A program made the translations under genes and the position numbers. From contig NW_022145615.1 of the NCBI RefSeq assembly GCF_000002235.5, forward strand, positions 17,967,012 through 18,031,011: 64,000 nucleotides of DNA. Reading direction: 5' to 3'. How positions within the stretch are numbered: the stretch's first letter is position 1; every line of letters begins with the position of its first letter. The notes below the pieces were generated by a model. That model did no database searches. It saw only the letters and a list, made by a program, of their open reading frames with translations, and had not been told where the DNA came from. This document shows, in pieces, positions 47,447 through 60,000 of the stretch. The DNA is from Strongylocentrotus purpuratus (Eukaryota; Echinodermata; Echinoidea; Camarodonta; Strongylocentrotidae).

Positions 47447-47750
47447 CGGTGTTTCACAAAGATCCTAAGTTGAACTTATCTCTAAGTTGGACTTAACAAT
47501 TATGGAAAGCTGTTAGCATCTATGAAAATATTTTGTAAAAGTTATTTTAAAAGGCATAAAATGTTGATTCAAATCATTCATATTTTCTATTATCACAGAG
47601 ATTTCATGTTCTTGATTTGGAATTTATAAAAAGTCTAAAATATTTGAATTTTTGCTTTTGAACATATTTCATTATAAGGCTACTTGGCTCTCCATAGTTT
47701 TTAAGTCCATCTTAGAGATAAGTTCAACTTAGGATCTTTGTGAAACACCC
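47447..47750. mobile_element. MITE family C, palindromic full copy
   Basis: GGTGTTTCACAAAGATCCTA, AGTTGAACTTATCTCTAAGT at the left, and the inverse at 47,700-47,750; ~50-bp TIRs, ~300 bases in all. Confidence 0.85.
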
Positions 47751-48599
47751 TCTGGACTTTTCTAATTACTATGTTCGCCTTTTCTATAATGTCTCTGTTC
47801 CTATTTGAGGTACATAAAGTGATTTATCAACAAACAGAATAAATTATAATATTGCCCCACTTGAAGTAGGACCTATTTAGGGGCATCGGAACCCCTCTGC
47901 CCCCTCCCATTATTATGACAGCCAAGTAACTAAGTATGTTGATCGACTTTATTAGAAATAAAGTGTGGAAGTAACGGTACGCCTACATGGAAATCTATTT
48001 ATTTATTTATTTTTTCTTTAGAAACGGCAGGCCGGAGAAATGCAAATTGAGAAAGGGTGAAAAGAAGAGGTAGGTTAAAAAATTCAAGATTCAAGATTAT
48101 TTTATTGGTCCATGCATACAAACATTATAAAAAAATGTTGCTTCCAGTGGCTTTTTTGACAGTTAATATACAAATGATAGAAAATACAATACCTCATTTA
48201 ACAATAGAAAACGAAATATGGATAATTATTTATAATGTGCATGTGCGCCTCAATTTCATATTGCCTACAATTAATGTTATCCCCGTTATGTTACATGCAA
48301 AGTCCCGTTTCAATTAACAACCTTGGATAGCCCTATATATCGGTCATTTTTGTTTTTCATACTACTATCATTTTAATTGGTATTTTCCCCTCACTCCATG
48401 ATCGGGTATTGTCACGATCTGATATGGGCCTGCGTGACTTCATTTCTCTCTCTCCCTGCCTCATCCTCTCTGTTTTTTCTTCTCTCCCCTCCTTCCCCAT
48501 CTCTCTCTTGTTATCACTCACTCACCCTTTCTTTTCTTCTTTCTGTTTCACGCCCCCCCCCCCCCATCTCTCTTTCTTTCCTCCTTGTTCCCCTCCCTA

Positions 48600-48840
48600 T
48601 CTCCACCCAGGTGTTAAATGGGTACCCGGTGGGATGCGACCGTCATTGTTGGTCAAACAGTTTTTGAGCGTCAAGTAACGCCTGGCTGGAATGCTCCCCA
48701 GGGAGTGGAAATTGTGCACACAGTGTGTGCGGGCAAGCAATGAATTCAATGACCGGGGTAATAGTATATCTGTAAAGCGCTTAGAGACATTAAATATTAA
48801 GCGCTATATAAGCGGAATATTATTATTATTATTATTATCA
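48600..48840 (+). mobile_element. SINE of the GCGCTATATAAG family
   Basis: GGGTACCCGGTGGGATGCGA, AATGCTCCCCAGGGAGTGGA, GTAAAGCGCTTAGAGACATT, AAGCGCTATATAAGCGGAAT, then (ATT)n. Confidence 0.75.
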
Positions 48841-48869
48841 CTCTTCGATGCCTTTTCGTTTCGTCATTC

Positions 48870-48872
48870 ACC

Positions 48873-48919
<47 letters not shown>

Positions 48920-48935
48920 GCACACACGCACACAC
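48870..48935. repeat. (TC)n/(CA)n dinucleotide repeat
   Basis: TC repeats pass into CA repeats with CG interruptions. Confidence 0.9.
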
Positions 48936-50000
48936 TTCTCCCTTCCATACCTTACTCCCCTCTTTTTGTCATGATCATGAGCAAATCTGTACATTTTCTG
49001 GAGGGGGAGGGGTGGGGATCCATTTATTTAAACATCGTGTCATATCAGAAAGGGGCAGACTTTAAAGTTGACGGCAACTATGAAAAATACATTTCGGGCA
49101 ATGCCCCTTCCGGCTCTATTTACACACCTTGACCTTCGAACATGAACAGAGGAAAAGGAGAAGATAAAAACAAAGGGCATTTTCAGGCTAAAACACACAG
49201 ATCGAAAGTTTCAGCCCCCCCCCCCCCCCCCAACTAAAGTTCTAGGCACGCCCTTGCATTTGCCTACACTGTAAAAGATTAATTGAATCTTTGCAAGGTT
49301 ATTCTTGTGCTTATTATCACGAAGACGATAAGTCCTTGCTTTTATAATTACCACTATATAGTAAAAGGGACGTTACCTTTCATATTTGACATTACATAGA
49401 AAGGTGATTTAACGATGTGTCGTAATCTCAGATAGCCTTATTTCGCATTTTATTCTTCATTCCAGTTAATATTCAGGTTAATTATGGCAATATTCTCTTT
49501 TTTTTTAATAGCTATAGGATGAATATACCTTCAGCATGCAGAGCCCTTACGTCACATTACCCAGACCGTGGATTTTCTTTTGTCCATCAAGTGAACTTCA
49601 CTAAATTCCTAAAGTTCTTTATGTATACCTTTAAAAAGAAATCAACAGTGAATCTTTAAAAATAGAGAAAAGAAATATATTGACGGGATAATCCATTAAA
49701 GCTGATAATAAACTTCTAATTAATCCCTTCAAGTTTTCTTGTTTGTTTGTTTGTTTTTTGTTGTTGGTGTGGTTGTTCTGCATGTGTTTTTTTTGTTTTT
49801 TTTTTTGTTTAGCATGATTCATTCCTTTAGTTCAAATTCTGCCAAGTAGTTTGAGTGATAACAGTTTTAGTTCAAATTTATCTAAACGAGGATTTAAACA
49901 TATACATGCATCATGTATGTGTCAAAATAATCCTTAGGAAAAATGAAAAATTTGAATGGTGTATCCGACCAAATATTGAGCATAAATAATCGCTTCAATT

Positions 50001-53000
50001 GTTCCTTTCAACCAAATAATAGGATTTTTAGACTAGATCCACTTTGACATATAAAAGTTGCATATACTGTCCAAAAATATGGACAATCTGTGTTTATATT
50101 ATTATTGCTTGAACAGCACTTCATACATACATTAAAACATCAGCCACTACAAAGCACAAAGAAAACAGTAGATCGATTGATACATGGAACAAGGTAATAT
50201 ATTTTGTGTTACAAATTACAAATGAAATGGTCAAAACAGCGAAAAATATAAATTCCTCCTGCACATCACATAAATAAAATATTTCAGAAAAAAATTGAGT
50301 ACTTATAACATCTGTACATCATAAAGGCATTTCTTGTGTGTATATACATGAAGAGCTAGCAAATGTTTGAACATTCACTGCATTAATTGCAACCATTTAC
50401 AATAGATACCACAGATGTAATGAACTTTGTTCACTCTTAACATTTCATCGAAGAGAGTACACCATAAATGGTGATCGTCAAGAGCAATATGAAACAAATT
50501 TCATCTTCTCTTTGAAGCTTTCCAATCAGCTTTCCTTTCAAATTGAAAGATTATTTTATAATCTGCTTGAATCTTGTTTCGATAAAAGTACTTCTACACA
50601 AGACTAGACCTAACAATCTTACTGCTATTCTGCATAAATCTCTACAAAAAAATGAAACTTAATCATAACGAAATTACGGCTCAGTACCGTACTATCTATC
50701 TATCTATCTTTTTCAGACAGCTCTATAATGACTTCATTAGGGCAGCCAGGCATTATCTTACAAAACCGCCATACATCTAAGTTCACTAAAATCCTTTTGA
50801 AAAACAAGTCTATTTATTGCATGCGTTTTGTAGGCATTTCGAAAAACTTGTACTTCAAATAGTTTCACAAGACAGTACCCTGCTTGGCAGCTTATTACAT
50901 ACATCATTCACATATTCATCCAAAGAGAAAAAGAAGGGCATAACTGTAGAAGTTAAAATCCTTCTTTTTATCTGAAGACGACCATACCGACAAAATTTTT
51001 TTAAGTGCCTTTCCATTTTCACACTGTTAGTATACCTGACATATTGAAAGACATTCTATACAATGATGAAACCTGTGAAAATGATGTTTCTTAAAAACTT
51101 GTACTGTACTTGAAATTCGTTCGCACAAACAGATTTGATCTTCTTTGTTCGTGTCCTTGAATTTGTCATAATATGAATCCATTTAAAAAACATTTACCTA
51201 TTTATAGAAACATTTATAGAAACTATGAAATGGCAACTTAATGTTTGTTCTATCTTGTGTTCACACTCCTATACAGGTGACAACAACTCATGTCATCATC
51301 ATGTCATCATCATGTCATCATCATGTCATCATCATGTCATCATCATGTCATCATCATGTCATCATCATGTCATCATCATGTCATCATCATGTCATCATCA
51401 TGTCATCATCATGTCATTATTATGTAATAAGGCAACCGGCTGGGATTAGCACCTTGAATGTTATACCATCAAAGTTATTGCACTTTCATAAAGACATGAA
51501 AGATAGTTGATATAATAATTCATTGTGTATAAAGTAATGTATATTTTTATTTCATTATATCTCTAGTGTATAACATGAATTCTGATATATAAAATCTGTT
51601 ATCAAACGTCTTACGCAGTTACCATACAACCATTTTCATAACCCAGTACTATTTCGACTTTTTTACAAATATTTTCTTACAGCATATATGACCATCTTAT
51701 CAAGCTAAAAGATATATATATCTATAATATACATTTCATTATTCTATTCACAGCCAGATATAACATGTTAATACAGTGTATATCATTTATTACATTACAC
51801 TACTACAAGTGGCATAGCGAGGGACCATGGGGGGGGGGGGCAGAGGGGTATGTGTCGCAAGTAGCTATGCCACTGACTTCTACACTATAAACAATCACCG
51901 ATTTCATGTATGACATTAACAGTCTGAAAAGTCTACAGATGTACAGTCATCTTGAATCATATTCCAAACATACAAATACAGCCAAGCTGAGAGAGTTGAG
52001 AATATTTTCATCAAAAAAAACGTTAAGATGCAGGGAGGTTTCAACAAAGAGTGTAATTCAACAACAAAATATAGTTATTATATCTTGACAATATAATTAG
52101 TGTTAACAAATGTAAAAGCTAAACAAATTCTTTGAAAACAGAAAGTGACAAATGTATGTAATTAATTGCCTTTACTATCATTTCAGCAAATCTCTATTAA
52201 AATTAAAGCCCTTTCCACTCAAATAATTTAAGAGAAAGGCAAATCTAATTGCAAGAAGTTGATACTAAAACTTGTAAGGAAATTGTACATGTAACTACAA
52301 AAGATAAAATTAATTGCTTATAGTTAATACACAGTATTTCATCAATGTCATGGATTTTGTAAAAAAAAATCGTCTTTCATGGTGTATGAAAGACCCACTT
52401 TTCTTTCTCTTTTTAAAGCTTAAAACATTTTATACAATCTTATCTGTAAAATTGTAAGTTCTTGAGCAATCTTACCTGTGAGATATCTATTATTGAACAA
52501 ATCAGCATGTAGCAACAAATTATTTTCGTCAGTTTAAAAATTCACTTTTTTATGGTAGAAAATATGACACCTTCAAATACAGAAGACAGTACATCTTGAC
52601 TCTAATTGTACCAAGATGTATTGCTTATTTCAAGATCATACAAAGTGTAAATGATGCTTACTATTCAAATGCTTGTATGCCATGTTTTACAAAAGATTGT
52701 TTACAAAAGATTGTGTACAAAAGATTGTGTACAAAAGAAGCATACAAATTTAATGCCCTAGCTTTCCCACGATAAAAAAAATACCTTACTTCGATTGGGT
52801 CATCGCTTCTGGTTGGGTGGTCGGGTTAAACGACCTTTTGTGAAAAGAAGATCATGCGACCTTACAAAGTGTTGGGTAAAGTTGGACCAGACCATTTGTA
52901 GATGAGAGGGATTTATTTCACAAACATTATACACAAGATATTTCATGAATAAAGGGGCATGTTTTCATGCTGGGTTGGGTAACGCGGCCCAACGCGATGA

Positions 53001-56000
53001 CCCGATGATTTGAAGCCCTACTTCATTTCTTGTCACAGAGACCTTTCTAAACTAATGATTTTACATTTCATTTCATTCTGCTTCCGATTTGATATGACTA
53101 ATAGAAGTCTAACTCACAAGTAATAACCCTTGTACAAATATTAATAATAATAATAATAGAGTATATTTGTGTAGCGCATAATAAATCGTAAATATTGTTT
53201 TCTTCTTTATAAATTCTTTTTGCTAGAGTACGTTTCTTATTCGATTGTGCGACTCAAGCTATAAGCATTGATGTAAACTTAATAACACATACCGGTACAG
53301 AGTTCCTAATGATCATTTAATACACACTCTGTCTGCTATAGTCAGGTCAAGCTAATTGTATTGCTTCACTCTTCTCTGTACAACCCTCTGTTCAATGGTG
53401 CATTGATAATGGTATTATCATCAGACAGAGATGCATTCATTAACAGAACTCCTCTCGGCTAGACATGCCATTCTCCTCTCTAGGTATCATTATTTTCATG
53501 CGATTGCAGCCTAGGTGAACACTTTCGTCACTATTGACGTCACAAAAGTGGCTTGTTACCAAGGCAATGCCTTAATAAATAGCTTAGATTTCATTAGGTT
53601 TGGATTGTTGAAATCTACTTATGGCTATGAAGAAGCTTATATGCAGAATTATCAACAAAACAAAAAAAAGGATTATGTTGCATTATGTCCGCAAAGATAA
53701 ATTTTAGGGAATAAAAGCAATGATCATTGAAAAACAATGAATATTTCAACTCTTCCCAAATTAAATCCAATCATAATTTGTTTTGGTTCGCCCTGAAAAC
53801 GACTGCATGCCTGAGAAGATGATCTGAAGCTTTTTTGTTAAAGTATGACAGAATTAGCCAATCTTTTTTATAAAAATGCATGTACTGAAAATGAAAAAAG
53901 AGAATAACCAATTTCAGAGCATTTGCATAGTGAGGACAACCTTGAAAATGCATCAACAACTTCGATCTACACGTACGAGAGCTTCCACTTAAAAAGAATC
54001 AATCACATTACTGGTACAGACTAGCTTCCACGTTTCATTCAACAGTACCTCAACAATTGGTTTAGAAAACATAATTGCGTCCTTGCGAAAAAAATTGCTA
54101 TGGAAATCAATGGATCTTCAACTGATTGTTCCGGAGGCAGCCATCGGGGTGTGGTTAGAAACCAAACAGATGGTTTCTTCAAATTTCAAACATGTACGCA
54201 AAATAGTTCAAGGCAACTGGGGGCATCAACAAAATTTGTTTGATAATCATAACAAGTTATCTATGACTGACATAAATATTAATTTGTTCTCACATCTGTT
54301 TCCACTTGATTTTATGGAAAATTTGTTATAACCATCAACAGCATTCCCCACTGTGAATAATTACATCAAATTCAGCATCTATTTCAAAAGACAAATGCAA
54401 AATATCATCAATTTTTTTCCAAATCCTACTCATTATCTGTACAGTTAATTAAGAGAAAGGCACTTGTAGAACATAATATGATTTTAGACCACATGGCACC
54501 AAACAAAAGAAAATAGGTACATATCAGGTGAAATTTATACACTATAAACATTTGTGAAAGGCCAAATTACCAGCATTTGCTAATGTACATTCTTACATAC
54601 TTATTGTCTGCGAAGGGCCAAAAGGGCATTAATTCATATACAAACAAAGATTCATCATCCTTTTTGCTCTGAACAGGCGTTACATAGGAGAGGAGAAAAG
54701 GTGCAACAATTAAATGCCATCACTCATATAGTAAAAGCTGAAATACAGGATTCCAAAACTTCTCATCATATCATAACAAACTGTGATAGCTCAAAACACT
54801 AGTACATCTTTATAATATCGTACATGGTACAAAAGAAAAGAGAAAAATCTTAAACTTTGCCAAAATATACACAAAAGCTCTTGAAATACATGTATCCTTA
54901 GAAATTTCGCTTGGAATGTCAGAGTATGAAGACAACACACTAAAGATTCCCAGAGAAGAAAACCGAATGATACAGATAGAGGGCTACAGGCTTGCTACAA
55001 AGATCTATTATACTAAAAGCCATTTGTTAAGTCCGCATGATTTGCATTCATGTTCAGTGCTGCTAATATGAATATAGGTACCTGCCATTACCTCCTACAA
55101 TGCAACTGTTAATAGACCTTGCCCATTTCTTACCCCTTTGAAAGCCGTAAATTACCCATAGGTGATCAACAAGCACTTTATCAATGAAATGAGATTCCAA
55201 TAAGAATCTACAGTCACGCACGTCTTGTAATGGCATTCAAAAATAACAACCAGTACGCTATTCAAAATGAAGAGATGTTCAATGATGCTTTGAAGCAAAA
55301 ATTTGGTGGTGTATGAAGCACGACCATGCAGAAAGGGAAAATGCATAACTGGTGAAAAGTTATATATATGTATTTTGAAAACAGAGGTAGAACTTATGTA
55401 TTTTACAATGACAAGAAGATCATAAATACCTCTGCCACTTTGATAAGGCTTCATTTAAAAAAAAAATGTCATTCGATAATATCAAATTACACTTTCTAAA
55501 TTCAGTGATATCACTAAGCTCCATCATGTTTCGGGTCAACTCGTTAAAGATTACATCAGGCCAATTTGATACATACATGTAGTACCATTTTGAGTACATT
55601 TCAGAATAATAGTACATGTTATAAGGATACAAGGTGATGCAAGAAAAAACAAGTAATGCCCAATGTGTTCATACATAACAAAAACAGCCTAGTGATCGTT
55701 CAACCGCTATCTTCATTTCAGGAAAGAAAAAGAAAGAAAGGGTACTCAAGGAAAATATACTTGACAGAAAATCCTATCTCTACTTCAAACATTAACCCAT
55801 CACAAAAGACATTTACGATACATAAGACAACAACAAGAAAATCTTACCCAAACGAACACCTGTTTTTTAACCAATTGTTAAAATGAAACATGTATCTACA
55901 AGAATGCAATTGTTTACCCAACTTTGTACCAAAAACCATTCAAAGCCCAAAGGAAACCTCAGAATATCTAGAAGGGTAGGAATAAAATGAATTCACCAAC

Positions 56001-56499
56001 AGAGCAACATTTAGAGTGAGAACCTAACTTGAGAGTGCAATTCTTATGTGAATATGAATTGGTTGTGAAATATTTTCTGATTTCTTTCCTTATACTCAAA
56101 GAATCTGATTCACCTTCTTCAAGAAATGTTTGTAAGTAATTTGTCACCAAAAAAAGCAATGGGTTTCATTATTTCTATGAAAACATTGTTAGAGTAATCA
56201 AATGAGAAACATAAACAAAAACAATAACAAACATGATAAAAACAACAGCAGATGCACATTTTATGTTAGGAAAGCAAGAATCACAGCAGTCACCTACATA
56301 GCACACATTTATCAGGTTAATTCTTGTATACCAAAGTCACCATAATTAGTAATTACCCACATCACCAGAAACCATCTTATACATCTTATTGTGACGATGA
56401 TACATGTATATTATCTATGTGATCTATTTCATCTCATTGGTCAGCAATTTAGAGTTGTTCCACAAGTAATCTATTTCAGATTGTATTATTAACCAGCAT
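50001..56499. other. Intergenic or 3' UTR of the large-exon gene
   Basis: AT-rich, no gene supported on either strand. The part nearest 57 kb is probably 3' UTR; candidate minus-strand AATAAA signals (TTTATT on the plus strand) occur near 52,912, 51,547 and 50,810, and none is decisive. A short hAT-like relic with AGTGGCATAGC ends lies at 51,809-51,873. Confidence 0.45.
51290..51418. repeat. 11-bp minisatellite, about 11 copies
   Basis: Unit GTCATCATCAT, nearly perfect. Because 11 is not a multiple of 3, every frame gives an 11-residue repeat (SSSCHHHVIIM). Confidence 0.95.
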
Positions 56500-57066
56500 G
56501 AGTCCTTCACTGTTGTTCAATTCAGCATCTTGTTGACTCTATCAAGTCACTATGTTGATCCGTACTCCTTCAGATCAACATATATATCTAGGTATTTCAG
56601 TTCCATTTTGTTCATCAGCTTCAGTCCTTAATGGTTGTTCAATTCAGCATATTGCTGACTCATCAATTCACCGAGTTGAATTGCTTGAGAATCTTTGATA
56701 TGCCCACCAACCTCTCTATCCATTTCAGTTCATTTTGTTCATCAGCAAGGTCATATCATGTTGTTCAGCATCTTGACAACTCTTATCAATTCACTTTGTT
56801 GATCTTCATGAGTACTTCCTCGGCGTTCAAGACGCTATCTTTGAAGTTTTAGTCGTTGATCTTCCAAAGTACTTTAACGATGAACAGCACAGCATGAAGG
56901 GAACCCAGTTCCTCTTGTTGATCCGCATGAGACTTCTGCTGTTGTCCAATGCTAGTATCAAGTCATCTTGTCAGTATGAGCACTTTGAGATTGAAAACAC
57001 GCGACTCATTCACGAATTTGATCTCCAGGAGCAGGCTGAAGGTGTACACCGGAGTACAATAGAATC
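56500..57066 (-). repeat. Imperfect tandem repeats in the 3' UTR of the large-exon gene
   Basis: Units of roughly 110-150 bases share minus-strand phrases such as AAGATCAACAAAGTGAATTG and GTCAAGATGCTGAA, e.g. near 56,510-56,590, 56,625-56,690, 56,755-56,815 and 56,900-56,980. The phrase resembles the last coding bases CTCATGCAGATCAACAAGAT at 57,067-57,092. Confidence 0.55.
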
Positions 57067-60000
57067 TCAGGTCATCTTGTTGATCTGCATGAGCTCTTTG
57101 ATCTTGTCATACTTCTGATGGAACTCCCCCAAAGATACCAATTTGCAGCTTGATATCTTGTTGTGCTTGAGATCATTCAAGAGAGCTGACCTCTCTAGTA
57201 CAGTCATGTAACGCTGCATGATGTTGCAGTCCTGCAGAGCATGGCAAAAGTTTTCAAAGGTCTCTTCTGGGAACATCCCGTTCTGCAACAGCCGAGGTGG
57301 AACAAAAGGCACTGCCGACCGCAGAACACCTGGCAGGCTGATATTCTTGTAAACAATGATGAAAGCACTGATGAAAGGCTTTTTAGTAGAAGAATGCTCT
57401 ACTGGTGTCTTTCGTATTATGCGAAAGGGACCACTGATAGTGTCTATAAAGTCCGGAGACTGAGCTGTTTCTGGTGCATGTTTCAGCAAAGGGGAGTTAC
57501 TGCTTCTCAAAGGAGCAGCATTATTTGAAGGACCCTGAACCGCAACTGTTGGTAGTACTGGTGCAGTAGTAATGCTTACGCTTCGTCTCTTGTCCTTGTG
57601 AAGAAGAAGTATGTTCCCTGGTTGGAGAGCTTGTGGCCCACTGACAGGTGTCAACTGTTGAAAGGTCTGTCCTGGGACAAACACCAGTTTAGGAAGAAGA
57701 ACAATAGGGGATTTTTGAAGATGCTTCTGAATATCTTGTGCATCTGGAACACCAGAGATAGTTGGTGATACTTGATCTGGAATAGTTTTGTCATATGTCA
57801 CTTTCACCAGTTTGACCTTGTTATCATTATTTTCCTGTGCTTGGGCTTGCCAAATCGTTTGAGGATTAGCATGGTAGGTATTTCGTGCTGTAGGCCGTTT
57901 ACTAGATGAAGCAATAGTCTGATCGTTCTTTACAGGGGTTATACTCAAAGAACCATCACTCATCATCCTTTGTAATTTGTCTTTTGGTGATGAGTCGGTA
58001 CTGTTAAGGTTGAAGGTGGCAGGCTCACTGTATCGTCTTTCAACACAGGCATGTGACTGCCCATCTCTTGCACCCTCTCCCACATCAACCAAGTTTGGAA
58101 TGTCTTTACCCATAAACTGTGGCCTTTGCGCACGTTGTGCTTGTGGTTGTTTGACAAACGCTGTTACAGCTCTTCTGTTGTTTTGGAGTTGATGAAAATT
58201 TATCCTTGGACCTCCTTGAGCACCAGTATACATGCTAGCTTTTAGATTTGGTTGACCAGAGGAGGGTACAGGGGATAGCTTTGGGGGCAAGCTTGCTTCT
58301 GAAGAAATTATCATCCCATCAGAGACATCCCCAACACATTTTTGTCCACCTTGTGCTTGTGAAATACCACTCTCTTTCGTTTTTAATGCCTTCTGAGCTG
58401 CCATTTGAGCTCCCTTTTGTGCAGCTAGTCTGGCTGCTTCATGTGCTGCTTTCTGGGCTGCATCCCTTGCTGCTTTCTCATACGTCTGCCGAGACGACCT
58501 GAAGGATTTGCGAACAGGAGAGTCTGCAGCGATAGATGTCTGTGGTGCACATGACATTGGGACAGGGACTGTTTCTTGTTCCATCTCATGTTCAGTTTCT
58601 CGAGAATCTGGTGAAGGCTTTGGGGACAAACAGCTTTCCACAATAACAAGCTTCTGTGAATCATCTATTTCATCATCTATTTCTTCATCTTCAGACAGCA
58701 TATTCACTGGACTTAAACTCTCAAGAGGTACAGCTTCACTTGTTTGCTCATCTGGCTCTACCTCAATGAGATCAGGTGATCCACTAACTGATGGATTCTC
58801 TTCCTGTTTGCTTTCTGTAGTGGTAGATTCATCATTGCACTTCAGGGGTCGCTTTCCAATTTCTATCATCAGCTCTCGTTTAATTATCTTATCAAAGTGC
58901 TTGAAGATATCTCCTCCATGTTTGAAAGCATCTGATGATTGCTGCATAAGTTCACACAGAGCAGTCTCTAATGAATGGGACGAACTGCTGCTAGAAAGCA
59001 TATTCTTAACTGACTCGTGCTCCAAGGAAAGTGGTAATCCAACCGGGCTATCCACTCTTGGTACATTTTCCAATGTTGTAACAGAGGATGGCTGGAAGTA
59101 CTTCCCTGAATCTTCATCACTACTTTCAACACCCTCTGGCTTGGCTTTTGCTGCATCCTCTCCCTCTAATTTTGTCTTTGATTCAGACCATAATCGTTTC
59201 AGAGCTCGCATCATTATGGTACCGAAGTACCCTTGCATTTGATTTTCAGGACTCGGAATGACCATTTCATCGGCATCATTGGCTGCTTCATAAGTTCCCT
59301 TCTTTTTTTCTCCATCACATGTTTCTTCCCTCTTCATTTTACTGTCAATTTCTTCTTCATCTTCCTCAATTTCATCTACATTGGGTTTCTTTTCTATTGT
59401 GACTTCATTCTCATCTAGTTGTACTTCTTCCATTTCCTCGATCTCGATGGAAGTTTCCTGTTGGTCTTTTTTCAAGGACAAGTCCAAAGGACTTTCATCT
59501 ACAACAACAATGGTTGTAGCAGGTTGACCTTTCACAGAGTTTCCTACCTTAGAAAGTATGTTCTCTTCAGGGACATACACTTTGCTTAGCCTGGACTCCT
59601 TGGAGTAATCGAGAGCTTGAGGATCACAGTGCAACATTTTGGGTTCTACAGGACAAACATCATCCACAGGCAAGCTCCTCTTTCGATTCATCAACCTTAC
59701 AGGCCCTCTTGATACACTCCTCTTTTCTCCTTCATCACCTGATAGCTGTCTATTTCTATTTGAGGCTTCTGGTAATGCATTGCACAACACATCTACTCTG
59801 TTTGTTTGATCCTTTGCAGACAAGTCCATTCCTACATTTACTATGGAGTTGTCCGACTGTTTCCTTTCTACCACTTTCTCCTTCTGACTTTGGTGTGGAA
59901 TACTCAGAGATGCCATATCATCACATGGAAATGATGCTGCTCTTTTCATATTCATCACACAAGCTTCTCTGTTTTCAGGCCAAGGTGGTGACTCAATACC

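Larger units (their letters stand above)
45801..50000. other. Intergenic, myosin-proximal part
   Basis: No gene supported. Holds GAA/AGG-rich sequence near 46,270-46,330, the family-C MITE (47,447), a LINE/SINE-like start at 48,085 ('attcaagattcaagatt'), a SINE at 48,600 and TC/CA repeats at 48,870-48,935. Confidence 0.5.

Noticed and set aside
51290-51418. Regularly spaced short repeats, CRISPR-like at first sight
   Set aside because: An 11-bp pure minisatellite without unique spacers in a eukaryotic genome.
51225-51510. Two His/Ser/Ile-rich frames
   Set aside because: Minisatellite translations.
58508-59242. Plus-strand frame of 244 residues
   Set aside because: Antisense shadow of the 1,600-codon gene; Ser-rich composition mirrors the codons of the real strand.
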